This document shows, piece by piece, positions 7,637 to 18,415 of a stretch of DNA of 64,000 nucleotides (position 1 is its first letter; every line of letters begins with the position of its first letter). This stretch comes from CAWATG01 sp963785035 (lineage in GTDB: Bacteria; Actinomycetota; Acidimicrobiia; IMCC26256; CAWATG01): contig CAWATG010000001.1 in assembly GCA_963785035.1 (NCBI GenBank), positions 173,398 to 237,397 of the forward strand, written 5' to 3'. The position numbers were made by a program, and so were the translations under genes. Under the pieces are notes generated by a model. The model was not told where the DNA came from and ran no database searches. It worked only from the letters and a program-made list of their open reading frames with translations.

Positions 7637-8856
7637 GTGACCCATGCACATGGGCCGGGCGACCCTGTTGTGGCGCCCAGGCCGCCCAAGCAGGAGCAAG
7701 AACCGGCCTCCGAGATCGTGACGGAGGTGGCGCCCAACGTCATCAGGATGCAGCTCCCGGTCTTCATGCCTGGTCTCGGCCACGTGAACATGTACGGCCT
7801 CATCGACAAGTCGCGGCCTTGCCGTGGTCGACCCCGGCCTGCCGGGACCATCGTCATGGAGAGCACTGAAACGCCGATTGCGTACTGCTGGATTTCAAGT
7901 GAGCGACATTCACTCGGTGATTGTCACGCACTCACATCCGGATCATTTCGGTGCTGCTGGACGTGTCGCGAAGGAGGCCGATGCCGAACTCATCACACAT
8001 GCGGCGTTCACGACCTGGCTGACCCAAGGCACCGACCAGAACGTGAGTGAACGCGAAGCGATCGAAGTCGAGCGTCTTGCTGCGCAGGCGGTGCACCTGC
8101 TCGACGTCGGGCCGCCGGAGGAACTCCACACGGTGCTGGGAAGCAACTCGGTGGGTGACGAAGCGGAGCGTCTGGCGGACCCCTTGCGCGCCGACGAGGA
8201 CGATCGAGCGCGCACCATGGCTTCGGTACCGTGGGGTCGGACGTACCCCATGGGGCGGTGCGCCGCATCCGTCGCCGCCGCTCAAGCGACGTATCGCCGA
8301 ACGTGTGATGCGGGTTCTGTTCAAGGCACCGATCCCGACCAAGAGGGTGCGTCACGGCGATCGGATGGAATTGGCCGGTCGTGAATGGATCGCGATCCAC
8401 ACGCCCGGTCACACGCTCGATCATCTCTGCCTCTATGACCCCGAAGACGGCGTGTTGCTCTCTGGGGACCACGTCTTGCCGACGATCACGCCGCACGTCT
8501 CGGGCGTGAGTAATGGCGCCGACGCACTGAAGTCGTACCTCGCGACGCTCGATCTCGTCGGTCGACTCGATGGCGTACGCCTTGGCCTGCCCGCCCACGG
8601 CCACCCGTTCGATGACGTGCCGGGGCGTGTCGAGGCAATCAAGGAACATCATGAGGAGCGGATGGAGCAACTCCGTACGGTTGCGCATGCCTTGGGTCCC
8701 GCAACGGTGGAGGCACTCTCACACGAGTTGTTCCCGAAAAAGCACTGGGGAGTGATGGCCGAGAGCGAGACGTTCGCGCACCTGGAGCATCTGGTGCTTG
8801 CGGGGAACGCCGAGCGCTCGGAATCGAACGGCAAGCTCGTCTACCGTCTCGCCTGA
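7637..8856 (+). CDS. Metallo-beta-lactamase-fold hydrolase, two suspected +1 errors
   Basis: A GTG start at 7637. The protein has the MBL-fold order: GLGHVNMYGLIDK, then VVDPGLPGPSSW, then the zinc motif VTHSHPDHFGA, then GREWIAIHTPGHTLDHLCLY with a second histidine ligand, then LLSGDHVLPTITPHV and LGLPAHGHPFDD. The frame shifts at about 7814 (deleting one C gives LIDKSGLAVVDPG) and again near 8240, both net +1. The C-terminal winged-helix-like tail (RMEQLRTVAHALG to the end) is typical of the SO_0541/LACTB2-like group, whose members hydrolyse thioesters, glutathione esters or RNA. The substrate is undetermined. Confidence 0.85.
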
Positions 8857-8901
8857 GCGCGGACGCGGCCCGCGAGTGGGTAACGCTCGATAAGGTCGCG
8901 T

Positions 8902-10272
8902 ATGGCACACGTCCACCATCTCTCCGGCGGTGCCTTCGCCGACGACGATCCAACTGGCGAAGTCACGGATCTGCTCTGCCAGATGATCCGCAATCGCTGC
9001 GTCAACGACGGGACGGTCGCCTCGGGTGGCGAGGCCCGAAGCGTCGACCTTCTCGCCCAGTACCTCGGTACGACCGGCATGGACCTTCAGCGCTACGAGC
9101 CGAGACCGGGTCGTGCGAGCCTGGTGGCACGGATCGAAGGAACCGATCCGTCGGCGCCCACGTTGTTGCTGATGGGTCACACCGACGTGGTTCCCGTGAA
9201 CGAAGCCGGATGGAGCCGCGATCCGTTCGGAGGCGAGGTCGTCGACGGTGAAGTCTGGGGCCGTGGCGCCATCGACATGTTGAATCTGACCGCGTCGATG
9301 GCGGTCGCCTTTCGTCGGTTGGCCACGTCGAGTTTCAAACCTCGGGGCACCCTGCTCTATCTCGCCGTTGCCGACGAGGAATCGCGTGGGACGTGGGGCG
9401 CTGATTGGCTGGTCGATCACGAACTCGACGCGGTGCGTGCCGACTATGTGCTCACGGAGTCCGGTGGTGTTCGGATGCGCGCCGGGGACGGTTCGACTCG
9501 ACTCCCGGTCCTGGTTGGGGAGAAGGGCACCTTCTGGTCGACCCTGGTGGTGAAGGGCACGCCAGGGCATGGCTCCCAGCCCTTTTCCACGGACAATGCA
9601 TTGGTCACCGCCGCCGAGGTCGTGCGCAGGATCGCCCGCTTTGAGCCGCGGGCGCAGATTCACGAAACGTGGATCCGTTTTGTCGAGGGCATGGACTTCG
9701 ATCCTGATCTGCGGGCGATGTTGCTCGATCCTGATCGTGTCATCGAAGCATGCGCCGAGCTTCCGGTCGGCACTGCCCGTGTGTTCCATGCCTGTACGCA
9801 TACGACGTTCGCCCCGACGGTTGTCCACGGCGGTACGAAAACCAACGTGATTCCCGACCGAGTGGAGCTCGAGATCGATATCCGCACATTGCCCGGACAG
9901 GGGGAAGCCGAGGTGCGGGCGATGCTGGACGAGGCGCTTGGCGATCTCGCGGACGCCGTCGAGATCCGATCCGACGATGACCCGTCAACGGCATCTCCGG
10001 TCGACACGCCGTTATGGGATTCGTTGGAACGCGTCTCGCGACGGCTGTGCGCCGACTCGCCGCTCGTCCCGATGCTCATGGTCGGAGCAACGGACAACCG
10101 GTTCTTTCGACGTGCAGGCTCCGTGGGCTACGGCTTCGGCATGTTCAGCTCGGCGATGCGATACGAAGACTATGCCCAGCGTTTCCACGGGAACGACGAA
10201 CGCGTCGATCAGGAATCGTTGCGGCTCTCCACCGAGATGTGGGACGCCGTTGCCCGTGACCTCTTGAGCTGA
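8902..10272 (+). CDS. M20-family metallopeptidase/deacylase
   Basis: A 456-residue M20/M25/M40 enzyme of the ArgE-DapE-carboxypeptidase G2 type. It shows LLLMGHTDVVPV (first zinc histidine and aspartate), WGRGAIDM (bridging aspartate), VADEESRGTWGADWLV (catalytic base and zinc-ligand glutamates) and the lid domain from about residue 205 (KGTPGHGSQPF). Family members cleave a C-terminal amino acid, an N-acyl group or a dipeptide; the specificity is unknown. It starts 45 bases after the MBL-fold gene. Confidence 0.92.
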   Translation: MAHVHHLSGGAFADDDPTGEVTDLLCQMIRNRCVNDGTVASGGEARSVDLLAQYLGTTGMDLQRYEPRPGRASLVARIEGTDPSAPTLLLMGHTDVVPVNEAGWSRDPFGGEVVDGEVWGRGAIDMLNLTASMAVAFRRLATSSFKPRGTLLYLAVADEESRGTWGADWLVDHELDAVRADYVLTESGGVRMRAGDGSTRLPVLVGEKGTFWSTLVVKGTPGHGSQPFSTDNALVTAAEVVRRIARFEPRAQIHETWIRFVEGMDFDPDLRAMLLDPDRVIEACAELPVGTARVFHACTHTTFAPTVVHGGTKTNVIPDRVELEIDIRTLPGQGEAEVRAMLDEALGDLADAVEIRSDDDPSTASPVDTPLWDSLERVSRRLCADSPLVPMLMVGATDNRFFRRAGSVGYGFGMFSSAMRYEDYAQRFHGNDERVDQESLRLSTEMWDAVARDLLS

Positions 10273-10273
10273 A

Positions 10274-10621
10274 TCAGGCGCAGCGCGGCGAGCGGGGTTT
10301 GACCGGTTCGCCGTTCCCCTTCGGATAGCGCGCGACACGACCGACCGGCATGTCGACACGGAAACCGGCGGCTGCGCGTTCCTCTTCGGACTCGCCGCCC
10401 CAGTATCCGTATTCGCGCTGCTCGCGGGCCCATTGGCGGCACGGTTCCATTACCTCGCAGCTCTGACAGATGGCGCTCGCCTTGCGCTCGCGGACTACCC
10501 GAGCCTCGGGGCGTTCACCCGGGGGAGCAAAGAAAAGGTCGTTCTGACCGCGGCACTCGGAGCTGTCGACCCAGGTAAGGGGCCCTGCGAACATGCGGCT
10601 GGGAAGGGTTTCGGCTGCCAA
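10274..10621 (-). CDS. WhiB-family iron-sulfur transcriptional regulator
   Basis: A 115-residue Wbl protein. Four cysteines that bind a [4Fe-4S] cluster are at 23, 52, 55 and 61 (SSECRG, ICQSCEVMEPC), followed by the YGYWGGESEEER turn that contacts the sigma factor. Wbl proteins are found only in actinobacteria and their phages and act with the housekeeping sigma factor in stress, redox and division control. The basic C-terminus is the DNA-binding part. Which WhiB subfamily it belongs to cannot be fixed by eye. Confidence 0.93.
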   Translation of the reverse strand: MAAETLPSRMFAGPLTWVDSSECRGQNDLFFAPPGERPEARVVRERKASAICQSCEVMEPCRQWAREQREYGYWGGESEEERAAAGFRVDMPVGRVARYPKGNGEPVKPRSPRCA

Positions 10622-10862
10622 GGCGGCGTTCCTCCGTACAAAAGCGGGAAATGGGTGTCACATCGCGCACTCGCCATATGGAGATCGGGGGATTTCTCCC
10701 GTCGCGTGGGCGGCCAACATCAAACATGCTGGGGCCCAATCTGTCAAACAGGTTGGAATGATGGGTATCATCTGAATTTCCGATAATACCTGGTCAGCCG
10801 AACTGTTACGGCAATTCCGACCACGATCGAATAGTCGTCAAATCAAGGGATATGGGTGCTTT
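10622..10862. promoter_or_regulatory. Divergent promoter region between whiB and LysR
   Basis: A 241-base AT-richer spacer between divergent genes. It contains a short inverted repeat ATGAT-GGGT-ATCAT at 10758-10771, about 90 bases ahead of the LysR start, where a LysR-type autoregulatory site would be expected. No other gene is seen here. Confidence 0.3.
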
Positions 10863-11754
10863 ATGGAGCTTCGTCATCTTGAGACCCTACTGGCCGTCAC
10901 GCGTGCTGGATCGTTCACCGCCGCTGGCGAGGCACTGCGTACCGTCCAGTCGAATGTGTCGGAACAGGTTCGTCAACTCGAACGCGAGCTCGGGGCAACG
11001 CTCGTCGTGCGCGGTCGCCGTGGCGCGTCGTTGACGGATTGCGGCGCAGTGGTTGTGGAACGTGCTCGCCGGATTCATCGCGAGCTTGACGCGATGCGAG
11101 CCGATCTTTCGATGTTGCTCGACCTGGAGTCGGGGTACACGAGTTTCGGCATCGTCGGTACCGCAAGTCGTTGGATGGTGCCCGCGCTGGTGGCAGAGCT
11201 CCGTCAGCGCGCCGCCGGCGTGCGCATCCGTATCAACGAAGGCGCATCGGAACGGCTGACCGCAGAGGTGATCGATCATCAGCTCGCGCAGGCCGTTGTC
11301 ACCGAGCCGGTGCTCGACGATCGTTTGCTCGTTGAGCACCTCTTGGACGAGACGCTCGTTGGTCTCGCGCCTGCGAATGCGCAACTGCCCCCAGGACCGG
11401 TGTCGCTCGAGACGTTGGCGTCGATGCCGTTGGTGTTGCCGCCGAAGGAGAACCCGCTGCGCATCGAGGTCGAGACGGCGATCACCAACGCCGGCCTCGG
11501 CGTGCTCGTGCAGGTGGAGGTCGATGGTATTCGGCTCATCGCCGACTTGGTCGCCGCGGGTGCAGGATTCTCGGTACTACCCGCGACGGCCGTACCGGGA
11601 ACATCCGATCTCCAGACGTTTCACGTTGACGGGCTACCGCCGCGCCGCCTTGCGTCTGATCACCTCGCGTGACACCTACCTATCGCTTGCAGACCGCGCA
11701 GTGCGGGACGGAGTGTTGCGTCTCGCGGCTGACTACGGCGAGGGTCGAAGCTGA
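10863..11754 (+). CDS. LysR-family transcriptional regulator, one suspected +1 error
   Basis: The N-terminal winged helix is canonical: MELRHLETLLAVTRAGSFT, then VQSNVSEQVRQLERELG in the recognition helix. A two-lobe ligand-binding domain follows from about residue 90. The frame shifts near 11650; after the repair the tail reads LRLITSRDTYLSLADRAVRD and the total is about 297 residues, the family norm. The target and ligand are unknown. Its stop overlaps the end of the convergent PAP2 gene. Confidence 0.88.
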
Positions 11755-12539
11755 CGCTCGCTGACGAGTCGCACGGCGGCGTACGCGATACCGAAGACCG
11801 CCCAGCCGCCGACGGCGTCGAGGATGAAGTGGTTGCCGGTGAGCACGATGGCGGTCAGTGTGAGCAGCGGGTATGCGATGAATGCCAGCTTGATCCACCG
11901 ATTCGTCACTCGAGGCACGATCGCGCACGCGCACCACAACGACCAACCACAATGCAGGCTCGGCATCGCCGCATATTGATTTGAGATCTTGCTCATCGTT
12001 GCCGAATTGAACGACCAGAGTGTCGGGTACTTCGCCAGTGTGTCGACGAATTGGTACCTCCCGATGTTGAACACCTCGGAGAACTCGGGCAACCACCGAG
12101 GTGGCATGAGCGGCCATGCCCAGAAACACACGAGCGCTATCAAAGTCATGAGGGCCATGGTGTTTCGCCAGCGTGGGTAGTCATCAGTCCATCTTCTGAA
12201 CAGATAGATCCCGACGCCCGCGGTGACGATGAAGTGCAGCGAGCCGTAGACGTAGTTCATGGAGACGATCAGGGCCTTGGAGTGCAGAGCCCACCGTTGA
12301 ATCGCCTCTTCGACGTTGAATCCGAGCGTCTCCTGGACCGAGATCAACGCGCGAGCGTGATCGAACGCGACGCGGTCATTGCCGACGATCGCGTTGCGAA
12401 TCATCGAGTAGATCCCGTAGAACGCGAGAACCGCAAGAACCTCGAACCACCAAGTGAGGACACGGCCGTTGCTCAGGCGCCGAACCTTTCGCGCACTCCC
12501 GGTGCGGGGCTCGTCGGACACCGAGGTCGTCTCGCTCAC
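11733..12539 (-). CDS. PAP2-family membrane phosphatase/phosphotransferase
   Basis: About 268 residues with several transmembrane helices. PAP2 catalytic motifs are visible as YAAMPSLHCGWS and GNHFILDAVGG, which supply the two active-site histidines. This branch (PAP2_3, resembling inositol phosphorylceramide synthase) dephosphorylates or transfers lipid head groups. The GTG start at 12539 overlaps the stop of the upstream flippase-like gene (GTGA), so the two are translationally coupled and may act on the same lipid. Confidence 0.85.
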   Translation of the reverse strand: MSETTSVSDEPRTGSARKVRRLSNGRVLTWWFEVLAVLAFYGIYSMIRNAIVGNDRVAFDHARALISVQETLGFNVEEAIQRWALHSKALIVSMNYVYGSLHFIVTAGVGIYLFRRWTDDYPRWRNTMALMTLIALVCFWAWPLMPPRWLPEFSEVFNIGRYQFVDTLAKYPTLWSFNSATMSKISNQYAAMPSLHCGWSLWCACAIVPRVTNRWIKLAFIAYPLLTLTAIVLTGNHFILDAVGGWAVFGIAYAAVRLVSERQLRPSP

Positions 12540-13549
12540 GAGGCAGGATCCTTCGAGTGTTGGTGGGACTTGCGGTGTCCGGTCGCGAAACTCGGGGCAC
12601 CCAGCAGACTCACCAGCAATGTCATGCCGTACCACAGCAAACCCACTGCGACGGCTTGACCGGTCTGAATGCCAAAACCGGTGAGGAACCCGGAGAGCAA
12701 TCCCTCGCGAACGCCAAGGCCGCTGATCGAGATAGGGAGCACCTGGGCGATCGCGACGGCAGGAATGAACGCCACGACAGCAGCCGTCGGCAACGGCAAC
12801 TCGAGCGCGCGGATAATGAGCAGCACGGACAGGACAACCGATGCCTGGTAGGTGACCGCGGCGGCAAAGATTCGTCGCGTGGCATGCGGGCGCCGTCGTA
12901 GATCGTCAATCCCGACGTGAACGGCGCCAACGAATCGCATCGAGTTCTCGTGCAACGCAAAGCGGCCGGCCAAACGCGGATGACCGGCGACGATGAGAAT
13001 CACTGCGAGTGTGAGCAGCGTGACGCACGCGATCAGGAGTGCCAACCATGCACGTTTGTGGTCGAGCAGCGAAGGATTCACGGCGAAGGCAACGAGTGTG
13101 AGGAATGGCAGCGCTACGAAACCTGTCAGACGTTCGATCACAACTGCAGCGAACGCAGTGGTGGATGACCCCGTCGACTTTGCCGAACGCGAAACTCGCA
13201 GCACATCACCGCCGATCGTTCCGGGCAGCGCGTTGCCGACGAACATGCCTGCCAGGAGATGGGACACGAGCGTCGGTAGCGGAACGTGGGCGTCGAAGGC
13301 CTTCAGCACGGTCTGCCACCGGCGCGCGGAGAGCAGCACGCCACCGAGTGTCGCCAGAAATGCAGCTCCGAGCAGTGCAAACGTCGAGGCGTGGCTTTCC
13401 TTGGGGAAGATCTCGTCGGCGTCTGGAAGGTGCGGGATCAGAATTGACAGCAGGAGGCCACTCACCGCGACACGCAGCGCCATCCTCAGCACGGCACGGG
13501 ACCGCGAGGTGCCTCCCACGGTCGCTGCCGAAGGTTCCGCGACGAGCAT
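12536..13549 (-). CDS. LPG synthase TM-domain (UPF0104) flippase-like membrane protein
   Basis: A 337-residue integral membrane protein with about eight helices and the UPF0104 signature NALPGTIGGDVLRVSR near residue 110 and SISGLGVREGL near residue 275. The family matches the flippase half of MprF (lysyl-phosphatidylglycerol synthase) without the soluble synthase domain. Relatives are implicated in glycolipid or polyprenyl-lipid transport. It is coupled to the PAP2 gene, suggesting a shared lipid pathway. Confidence 0.85.
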   Translation of the reverse strand: MLVAEPSAATVGGTSRSRAVLRMALRVAVSGLLLSILIPHLPDADEIFPKESHASTFALLGAAFLATLGGVLLSARRWQTVLKAFDAHVPLPTLVSHLLAGMFVGNALPGTIGGDVLRVSRSAKSTGSSTTAFAAVVIERLTGFVALPFLTLVAFAVNPSLLDHKRAWLALLIACVTLLTLAVILIVAGHPRLAGRFALHENSMRFVGAVHVGIDDLRRRPHATRRIFAAAVTYQASVVLSVLLIIRALELPLPTAAVVAFIPAVAIAQVLPISISGLGVREGLLSGFLTGFGIQTGQAVAVGLLWYGMTLLVSLLGAPSFATGHRKSHQHSKDPAS

Positions 13550-13568
13550 TCCTCTAGCCTACGTTGCT

Positions 13569-14460
13569 GTGGAACGGGGGCTCATCGAATCGTGTCAGCG
13601 AAGGGTCCGTACCCACGACGGCGTTGACCTCGTTGTCTGGGATATTCCGACGCAAGGGACAGCCCGACCGAGCGGCCTCGCAGGCGGGGCAGCAATCCGT
13701 CGATCCGGACACGCCGACCCTTGTGCTCGTGCACGGCTTCGGCGGGGGTGTCACCGACTTCGCCGATCATTTGGAGCGGCTCGCACGTACACATCGAGTC
13801 ATTGCTTTCGATCTTCGGGGCCATGGTGCCAGTACCGCTCCTACTTCAGCGCAGGACTATCACCTTGATCGTTTCGCCGACGACGTCATAGCCGTGCTCG
13901 ACGCCTGCAGTGTCGGTCGAACGAGGCTACTCGGACATTCCCTCGGTGGAATGGTGGCACGCGAAGTCGTGCACCGCATTCCTCAACGTGTCGAGGCACT
14001 CGTTCTGATGAATACCTCGGCCGGCCCGCCGCCGGGACTTGATCGATCACTCGTTGCTGTCGCCGCCGAGGTCGCAGCGACCGAAGGAATGGTGGCGCTC
14101 AAGGCGCTCCTGGATTCTGTCGCCGATGACGTGTCGTCCGTGGGCGGCACGGGTGGCAATGCGGCGTTGTTGGAGCGCCAGGCGCAGAACTTCTCGGTGT
14201 TGACCGGTTTGATGTGGTCCACGGTCGCGTTGGAAATCTGCGACCAACCCCACCGCTTGGAGCAACTCGCTCGATATTCCGGCAAGACTTTGATCATGGT
14301 CGGTGAGCTGGACACGATGTTTCTTCCGGCGGCACGTGAGATGGCCGGTGCGGTTGCTCACGCCGAATTGGTGGTCTTCGAAGGCGTTGGGCATCATCCG
14401 CAATTCGAACGCCCTGAGGAGTGGATCCTCACGCTGGAGCGGTTTTTCGCCGGAATCTAG
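13569..14460 (+). CDS. Alpha/beta hydrolase, one suspected +1 error
   Basis: The core is clear: LVLVHGFGGGVTDFADH (oxyanion loop), FDLRGHGAS, LLGHSLGGMVAREVV (nucleophile Ser in GHSLGG), GELDTMF (acid) and GVGHHPQFERPEEW (catalytic His). The family-like N-terminus, RVRTHDGVDLVVWDIP, is in another frame and begins at the GTG at 13569; a net +1 shift between about 13,650 and 13,700 joins the two. The substrate is unknown. The gene is divergent from the UPF0104 gene. Confidence 0.83.
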
Positions 14461-14470
14461 GTCTTGACCG

Positions 14471-14858
14471 CTAGGCGGTTCCGCCCGCCTTGTCGATGAA
14501 TCGTGCCCGCTCGACGACCACGCGCGTGATTCGGCCCGCGGCCACGAGTCCGTGGGCATCGGAGACAGAGACGCGAAAGGTCAGGCGGCGGCCTTCGATG
14601 GTCTCGAGCACAGCCTCGGCCACCACGACGCCGCCCACTGCGGTCGGAGCGAGATGGTCGAGTTGGACCGCGATAGCCGACCGTTGTGGTGCCTTCGGGC
14701 AGGGTCCCGTCGACTGCGTTGACCGTTGCTTCCTCGGCGAGATTCACCACACGGGGTGTCGCGAGCACCGGTACATCGCCCGAACGCATCGCCATCGCGG
14801 TGTCAGCTTCGGTGACGACGTGGCGGACCTGTGCGCTCAGGCCGGGTTCGAAGGGCAT
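14471..14858 (-). CDS. Hot-dog thioesterase (FlK-like), one suspected +1 error
   Basis: The N-terminus MPFEPGLSAQVRHVVTEADT is followed by VPVLATPRVVNLAEEAT, typical of fluoroacetyl-CoA-thioesterase-like hot-dog proteins. The frame then fails; removing one base near 14680 restores AIAVQLDHLAPTAVGGVVV and RLTFRVSVSDAHGLVA, with a stop at 14471. The repaired protein is about 128 residues, normal for the family. It should hydrolyse an acyl-CoA; the substrate is unknown. Confidence 0.82.
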
Positions 14859-14997
14859 TCACATACGATAGGAGGTCAACTGCCGGTCCGAGCACTTCAA
14901 GGGTCTTCGATTGTGGTCGATGATTGCAGGATTGGGCGCTGAACATGCGTCACAGCAGGCGCTAGCCGGTGGCGGACGAAAAGGGTGGGGGAGGGTC

Positions 14998-16386
14998 ATG
15001 ATCGACCAAGCGGTGCTGGAGCGGACCCTGAACGCCGCGTTGCTCGGAGGCGGGGATTTCGCCGAGGTGTTCGGTGAGGACCGTCGTGTCTCCAATGCAC
15101 GCCTCGACGACTCCAAGGTGCAGGAGCTCGTCACGGGACATGAACGCGGTGCCGGGATACGAGTCGTGCGAGGTGACACGACAGGCTTTGCCCACACCGC
15201 CGACTTGAGTGAGCATGGGTTGCGTGAGGCTGCCGAAGCGGCTGCAGCCGCAGCTCGCGGTGGCGGTGGTGGCGCTCGCATTGTGGCGCTGACCCGGCAA
15301 TCGGTCGCAGGACCGTTGATCACCGTGTTCCCTGAGACGGTTGCGAAGGCTCGCAAGGTCGAGATGTTGCGCCGCGCCGATGACGCCGCACGTTCTGTCG
15401 ACGGAGCGATCTCCCAAGTCAGCGCTTCGTATGCCGATTCGCGTCGGCGCACGCTGATCGCGAACTCCGATGGTCTGCTCACCGGTGACGATCAGGTCCG
15501 AACGAGATTCATGGTCCAAGCGATCGCGGTCGGTGACAGCGGGATGCAAACGGGTATGGAGGCGCCGGGCCGCACGGTCGGCTTCGAACTCTTCGACGAG
15601 TTCGATCCCGAGGCGACCGCGGTGACAGCGGCACAGCGGGCGGTGACAATGCTGAGAGCCCGTCCAGCGCCCTCGGGGAAGCTGCCGGTCGTGCTCAAGC
15701 GTGGCGCGGGCGGTGTGCTCTTTCACGAAGCATGTGGTCATGGCCTCGAGGCTGATCTTGTAGGCCGCGATGCTTCGGTGTTTCGCGGCCGAATCGGCGA
15801 GCAGGTCGCATCACCGCTGTTGACGCTCGTCGACGACGCGACCTTGGCGCAACAGTGGGGCGCATTCGCGATCGACGACGAAGGCGCGCCGGCACAGCGC
15901 AACGTGCTCATCGAAAACGGCATTCTGACGGACTACATGTGGGATCTGCGCAGTGCGCGCAAGGCCGGACGGGTCAGCTCAGGGAACGGTCGTCGCGAGA
16001 CCTACCAGCATCTCCCGATGGTTCGTATGACGAACACGTACCTGTTGGCGGGACAGGACGACCCGGAAGCCATCATCGCCGATACGGAGTACGGCCTCTA
16101 CTGCGTGGCGCTCGGTGGGGGTCAGGTCAACACCGCGACCGGAGATTTCGTCTTCGGGATCACCGAGGCATTCATGATCGAGAACGGCGAAATCACCGAA
16201 CCGGTTCGTGCAGCCCAACTGATCGGTAACGGTCCCGAGACGTTGATGCGCATCGACGCTGTCGGGAGCGACTTCGACACCTGGCCCGGAACATGTGGCA
16301 AGGACGGCCAGGGTGTGCCTGTGTCGTCAGGCCAGCCCACCTTGAGGGTTTCCGAGCTGACGATCGGCGGTACCGCTGGTGCCTGA
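14998..16386 (+). CDS. tldD: TldD metalloprotease subunit
   Basis: About 462 residues. The zinc motif HEACGH (from about residue 243) is the HExxxH of TldD. VLIENGILTDYMWDLRSARK and GNGRRETYQHLPMVRMTN are typical of the TldD core. TldD pairs with TldE (PmbA) as a heterodimeric protease that clips unfolded peptides and matures microcin-type peptides. The ATG at 14998 follows a purine-rich GGGGGAGG site. The next gene begins inside its 3' end. Confidence 0.95.
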   Translation: MIDQAVLERTLNAALLGGGDFAEVFGEDRRVSNARLDDSKVQELVTGHERGAGIRVVRGDTTGFAHTADLSEHGLREAAEAAAAAARGGGGGARIVALTRQSVAGPLITVFPETVAKARKVEMLRRADDAARSVDGAISQVSASYADSRRRTLIANSDGLLTGDDQVRTRFMVQAIAVGDSGMQTGMEAPGRTVGFELFDEFDPEATAVTAAQRAVTMLRARPAPSGKLPVVLKRGAGGVLFHEACGHGLEADLVGRDASVFRGRIGEQVASPLLTLVDDATLAQQWGAFAIDDEGAPAQRNVLIENGILTDYMWDLRSARKAGRVSSGNGRRETYQHLPMVRMTNTYLLAGQDDPEAIIADTEYGLYCVALGGGQVNTATGDFVFGITEAFMIENGEITEPVRAAQLIGNGPETLMRIDAVGSDFDTWPGTCGKDGQGVPVSSGQPTLRVSELTIGGTAGA

Positions 16387-17748
16387 CGACCGCGTTGAGA
16401 CGCTGCTGGAGCTCGCTCGTCGTGTGGCGGGGAGTTCCCGTGCCGGTGAAGAGGTCGAGGCGTACGTGATGCGCGCGCGTGACACCGATGTGAAGGTGTT
16501 CGGCGGTGAGGTCGAGTCCTTATCGGTCGCCGAGATCGCCGGCGTTGGTGTTCGTGTCATCAACGGTGGGCGTCAGGGCTACGCGTGGGCTGGGTCGCTC
16601 GACGCCGACGTTGTAACCGAAACCGTTCGCGAAGCGCGCGACAACGCCGAGTTCGCCCAGTATGACGAGCATGTAGCGCTTGCGACACCGCAGGACTTCG
16701 CCGGCGTTCCGACACTGTCGCTTGACTTGTGGCGCGACGAACTCGTTCGGTTTCCGACCGATGAGAAGGTTCGGATCGCTCTCGACGTGGAGAAGATCGC
16801 AAAATCGCGCGATGCGCGTATACGCGGCATCGAACACGCGCAATACGGCGACGTCTCGAGCGAGGCGGTCATTGTCACCTCGACGGGCATCGAGTCCGAG
16901 GCCCGCCGGACAGCGTGTTCGGTTTACGTCGTAGCGATCGCCGGTGAGGCAGCACAGACGCAGACCGGTTACGGGTTCTCGGTCGGTCGGGCGCCTCAGC
17001 AACTCGATCTCGACGTTGCTGCGCAGATGGCCACCGACCGTGCTGTCGGACTGTTGGGAGCGGTGCAACCACGCTCAGCGCGTCTGCCTGTCGTGTTCGA
17101 CCCGATGGCGACCGCTTCAATCGTGGGGATCATGGGCGCCGCACTCAATGGAGACTCCGCGCTCCGGGGCCGCACGTTCTTGACCGGGCGATTGGGTGAG
17201 GAGATTGCTTCGAGCGCAGTGACGTTGGTCGACGATCCCACAAACGCGGATGCGTTTGCTGCGTCGACCCATGATTCCGAAGGCGTGCCGACTCGCCGAA
17301 ACGTGCTCGTCGAGGATGGGTTGTTGCAAATGTTCTTGCACAACGTGTACTCGGCGCGTCGGGCCGGGGTAGCCACCACGGGCTCTGCGGTACGCGGAGG
17401 GTTTCAAGTCGACACCAGGCGTTGGGGCTCGCGCGCTGCATCTGCAGCCGGGACCGCGTGATCGCGACGCGGTGATCGGCGATGTCGCCGATGGGGTCTA
17501 CGTGCAGTCGGTCAGTGGCCTGCATTCGGGTGTCAACGTGGTCAGTGGTGACTTCTCGGTTGGTGCGGAGGGGTTCGAGATCCGAAATGGTCAATGCGCG
17601 AGCGCCATTGCGCGAGATGACCATCGCCTCGACCTTGCCGCGCATCCTGCTCGACGTTGCCGAGGTGGGATCGGATCTCACCTGGCTACCGGGTGGCGCT
17701 GCGGGGATGACCATCCGTATCGATGGGATGAGTATCGGCGGCAGATGA
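16379..17748 (+). CDS. pmbA: TldE/PmbA partner subunit, two suspected +1 errors
   Basis: The GTG start at 16379 overlaps the tldD stop. The protein follows the PmbA fold and, as expected for TldE, lacks the HExxxH motif. The frame breaks at the TTT run 17402-17404; with two Ts it reads RGGFKSTPGVGARALHL. It breaks again near 17602, where removing one T gives NGQARAPLREMTIAST and continues through the family end GMTIRIDGMSIGG. Together with tldD this makes a complete TldD/E protease. Confidence 0.9.
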
Positions 17749-17767
17749 CCGTGTCCGGACGAGTCGC

Positions 17768-18415
17768 TTACGGCGCAGCTTCTGGCGGGGTAAGTGCCAA
17801 CGTCAGGATGCCGTTTGCCCGGGCATAGGCCAGTGGTTCGACGTCGTCGACGTCGACCAGCACGGTGATCGCTTCGTTATCCGCGCTCCGGCCGTCGTCG
17901 GCTCGCTCCACTGTGAGGACGAGAACCGCCGGAGCGACCACCGTCGTCGTTTGAGCCGCGACGCCGCCTTGCGCTGCGTCGAACGTCGCGATGACGTCGA
18001 CGCGGTCGCCGGGTCGGGCGGCGCGGGCATCGGCCGTGGTGACACGAACGGCGCGCATACCGTCGGGGACCACTCCGGCGAGTCCGACGCGCCGACGCGG
18101 TGCGAGGTGACGCTTGCGGACCACCTCGCCGGCGAGAATGGGGACGGTGACGACGCGTTCGTGGGCAGCGCGGCGGTCGCGAAGGGCGCCCGGGCCAATT
18201 CCGTCATGGATGCGACGGGTCGTGACGGCTGCAGAGGTGATGGTGACACCGACCGGAAGATCGCGGGTGGCAACGACGACCGTGACCGGTGGACCGAGCA
18301 TCTTGGCCTTACGGTCGATGGCGGCCAGATCTGAGGCGACCGTCAGGGACGTGACGATCGCGACCAGCGCAGCGCACAGCCAAAGTAGAAGGGTCCGTGG
18401 CGAACGGCGAAACAT
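17768..18415 (-). CDS. SAF-domain (CpaB-like) exported protein
   Basis: About 215 residues starting MFRRSPRTLLLWLCAALV, a membrane anchor, at 18415. VVVATRDLPVGVTITSAAVT begins a SAF domain, and a second domain (RVDVIATFDA) follows. The architecture is that of CpaB, the periplasmic assembly protein of Flp/tight-adherence pili, but no other pilus gene is in the window. It may serve another surface structure. Confidence 0.75.
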   Translation of the reverse strand: MFRRSPRTLLLWLCAALVAIVTSLTVASDLAAIDRKAKMLGPPVTVVVATRDLPVGVTITSAAVTTRRIHDGIGPGALRDRRAAHERVVTVPILAGEVVRKRHLAPRRRVGLAGVVPDGMRAVRVTTADARAARPGDRVDVIATFDAAQGGVAAQTTTVVAPAVLVLTVERADDGRSADNEAITVLVDVDDVEPLAYARANGILTLALTPPEAAP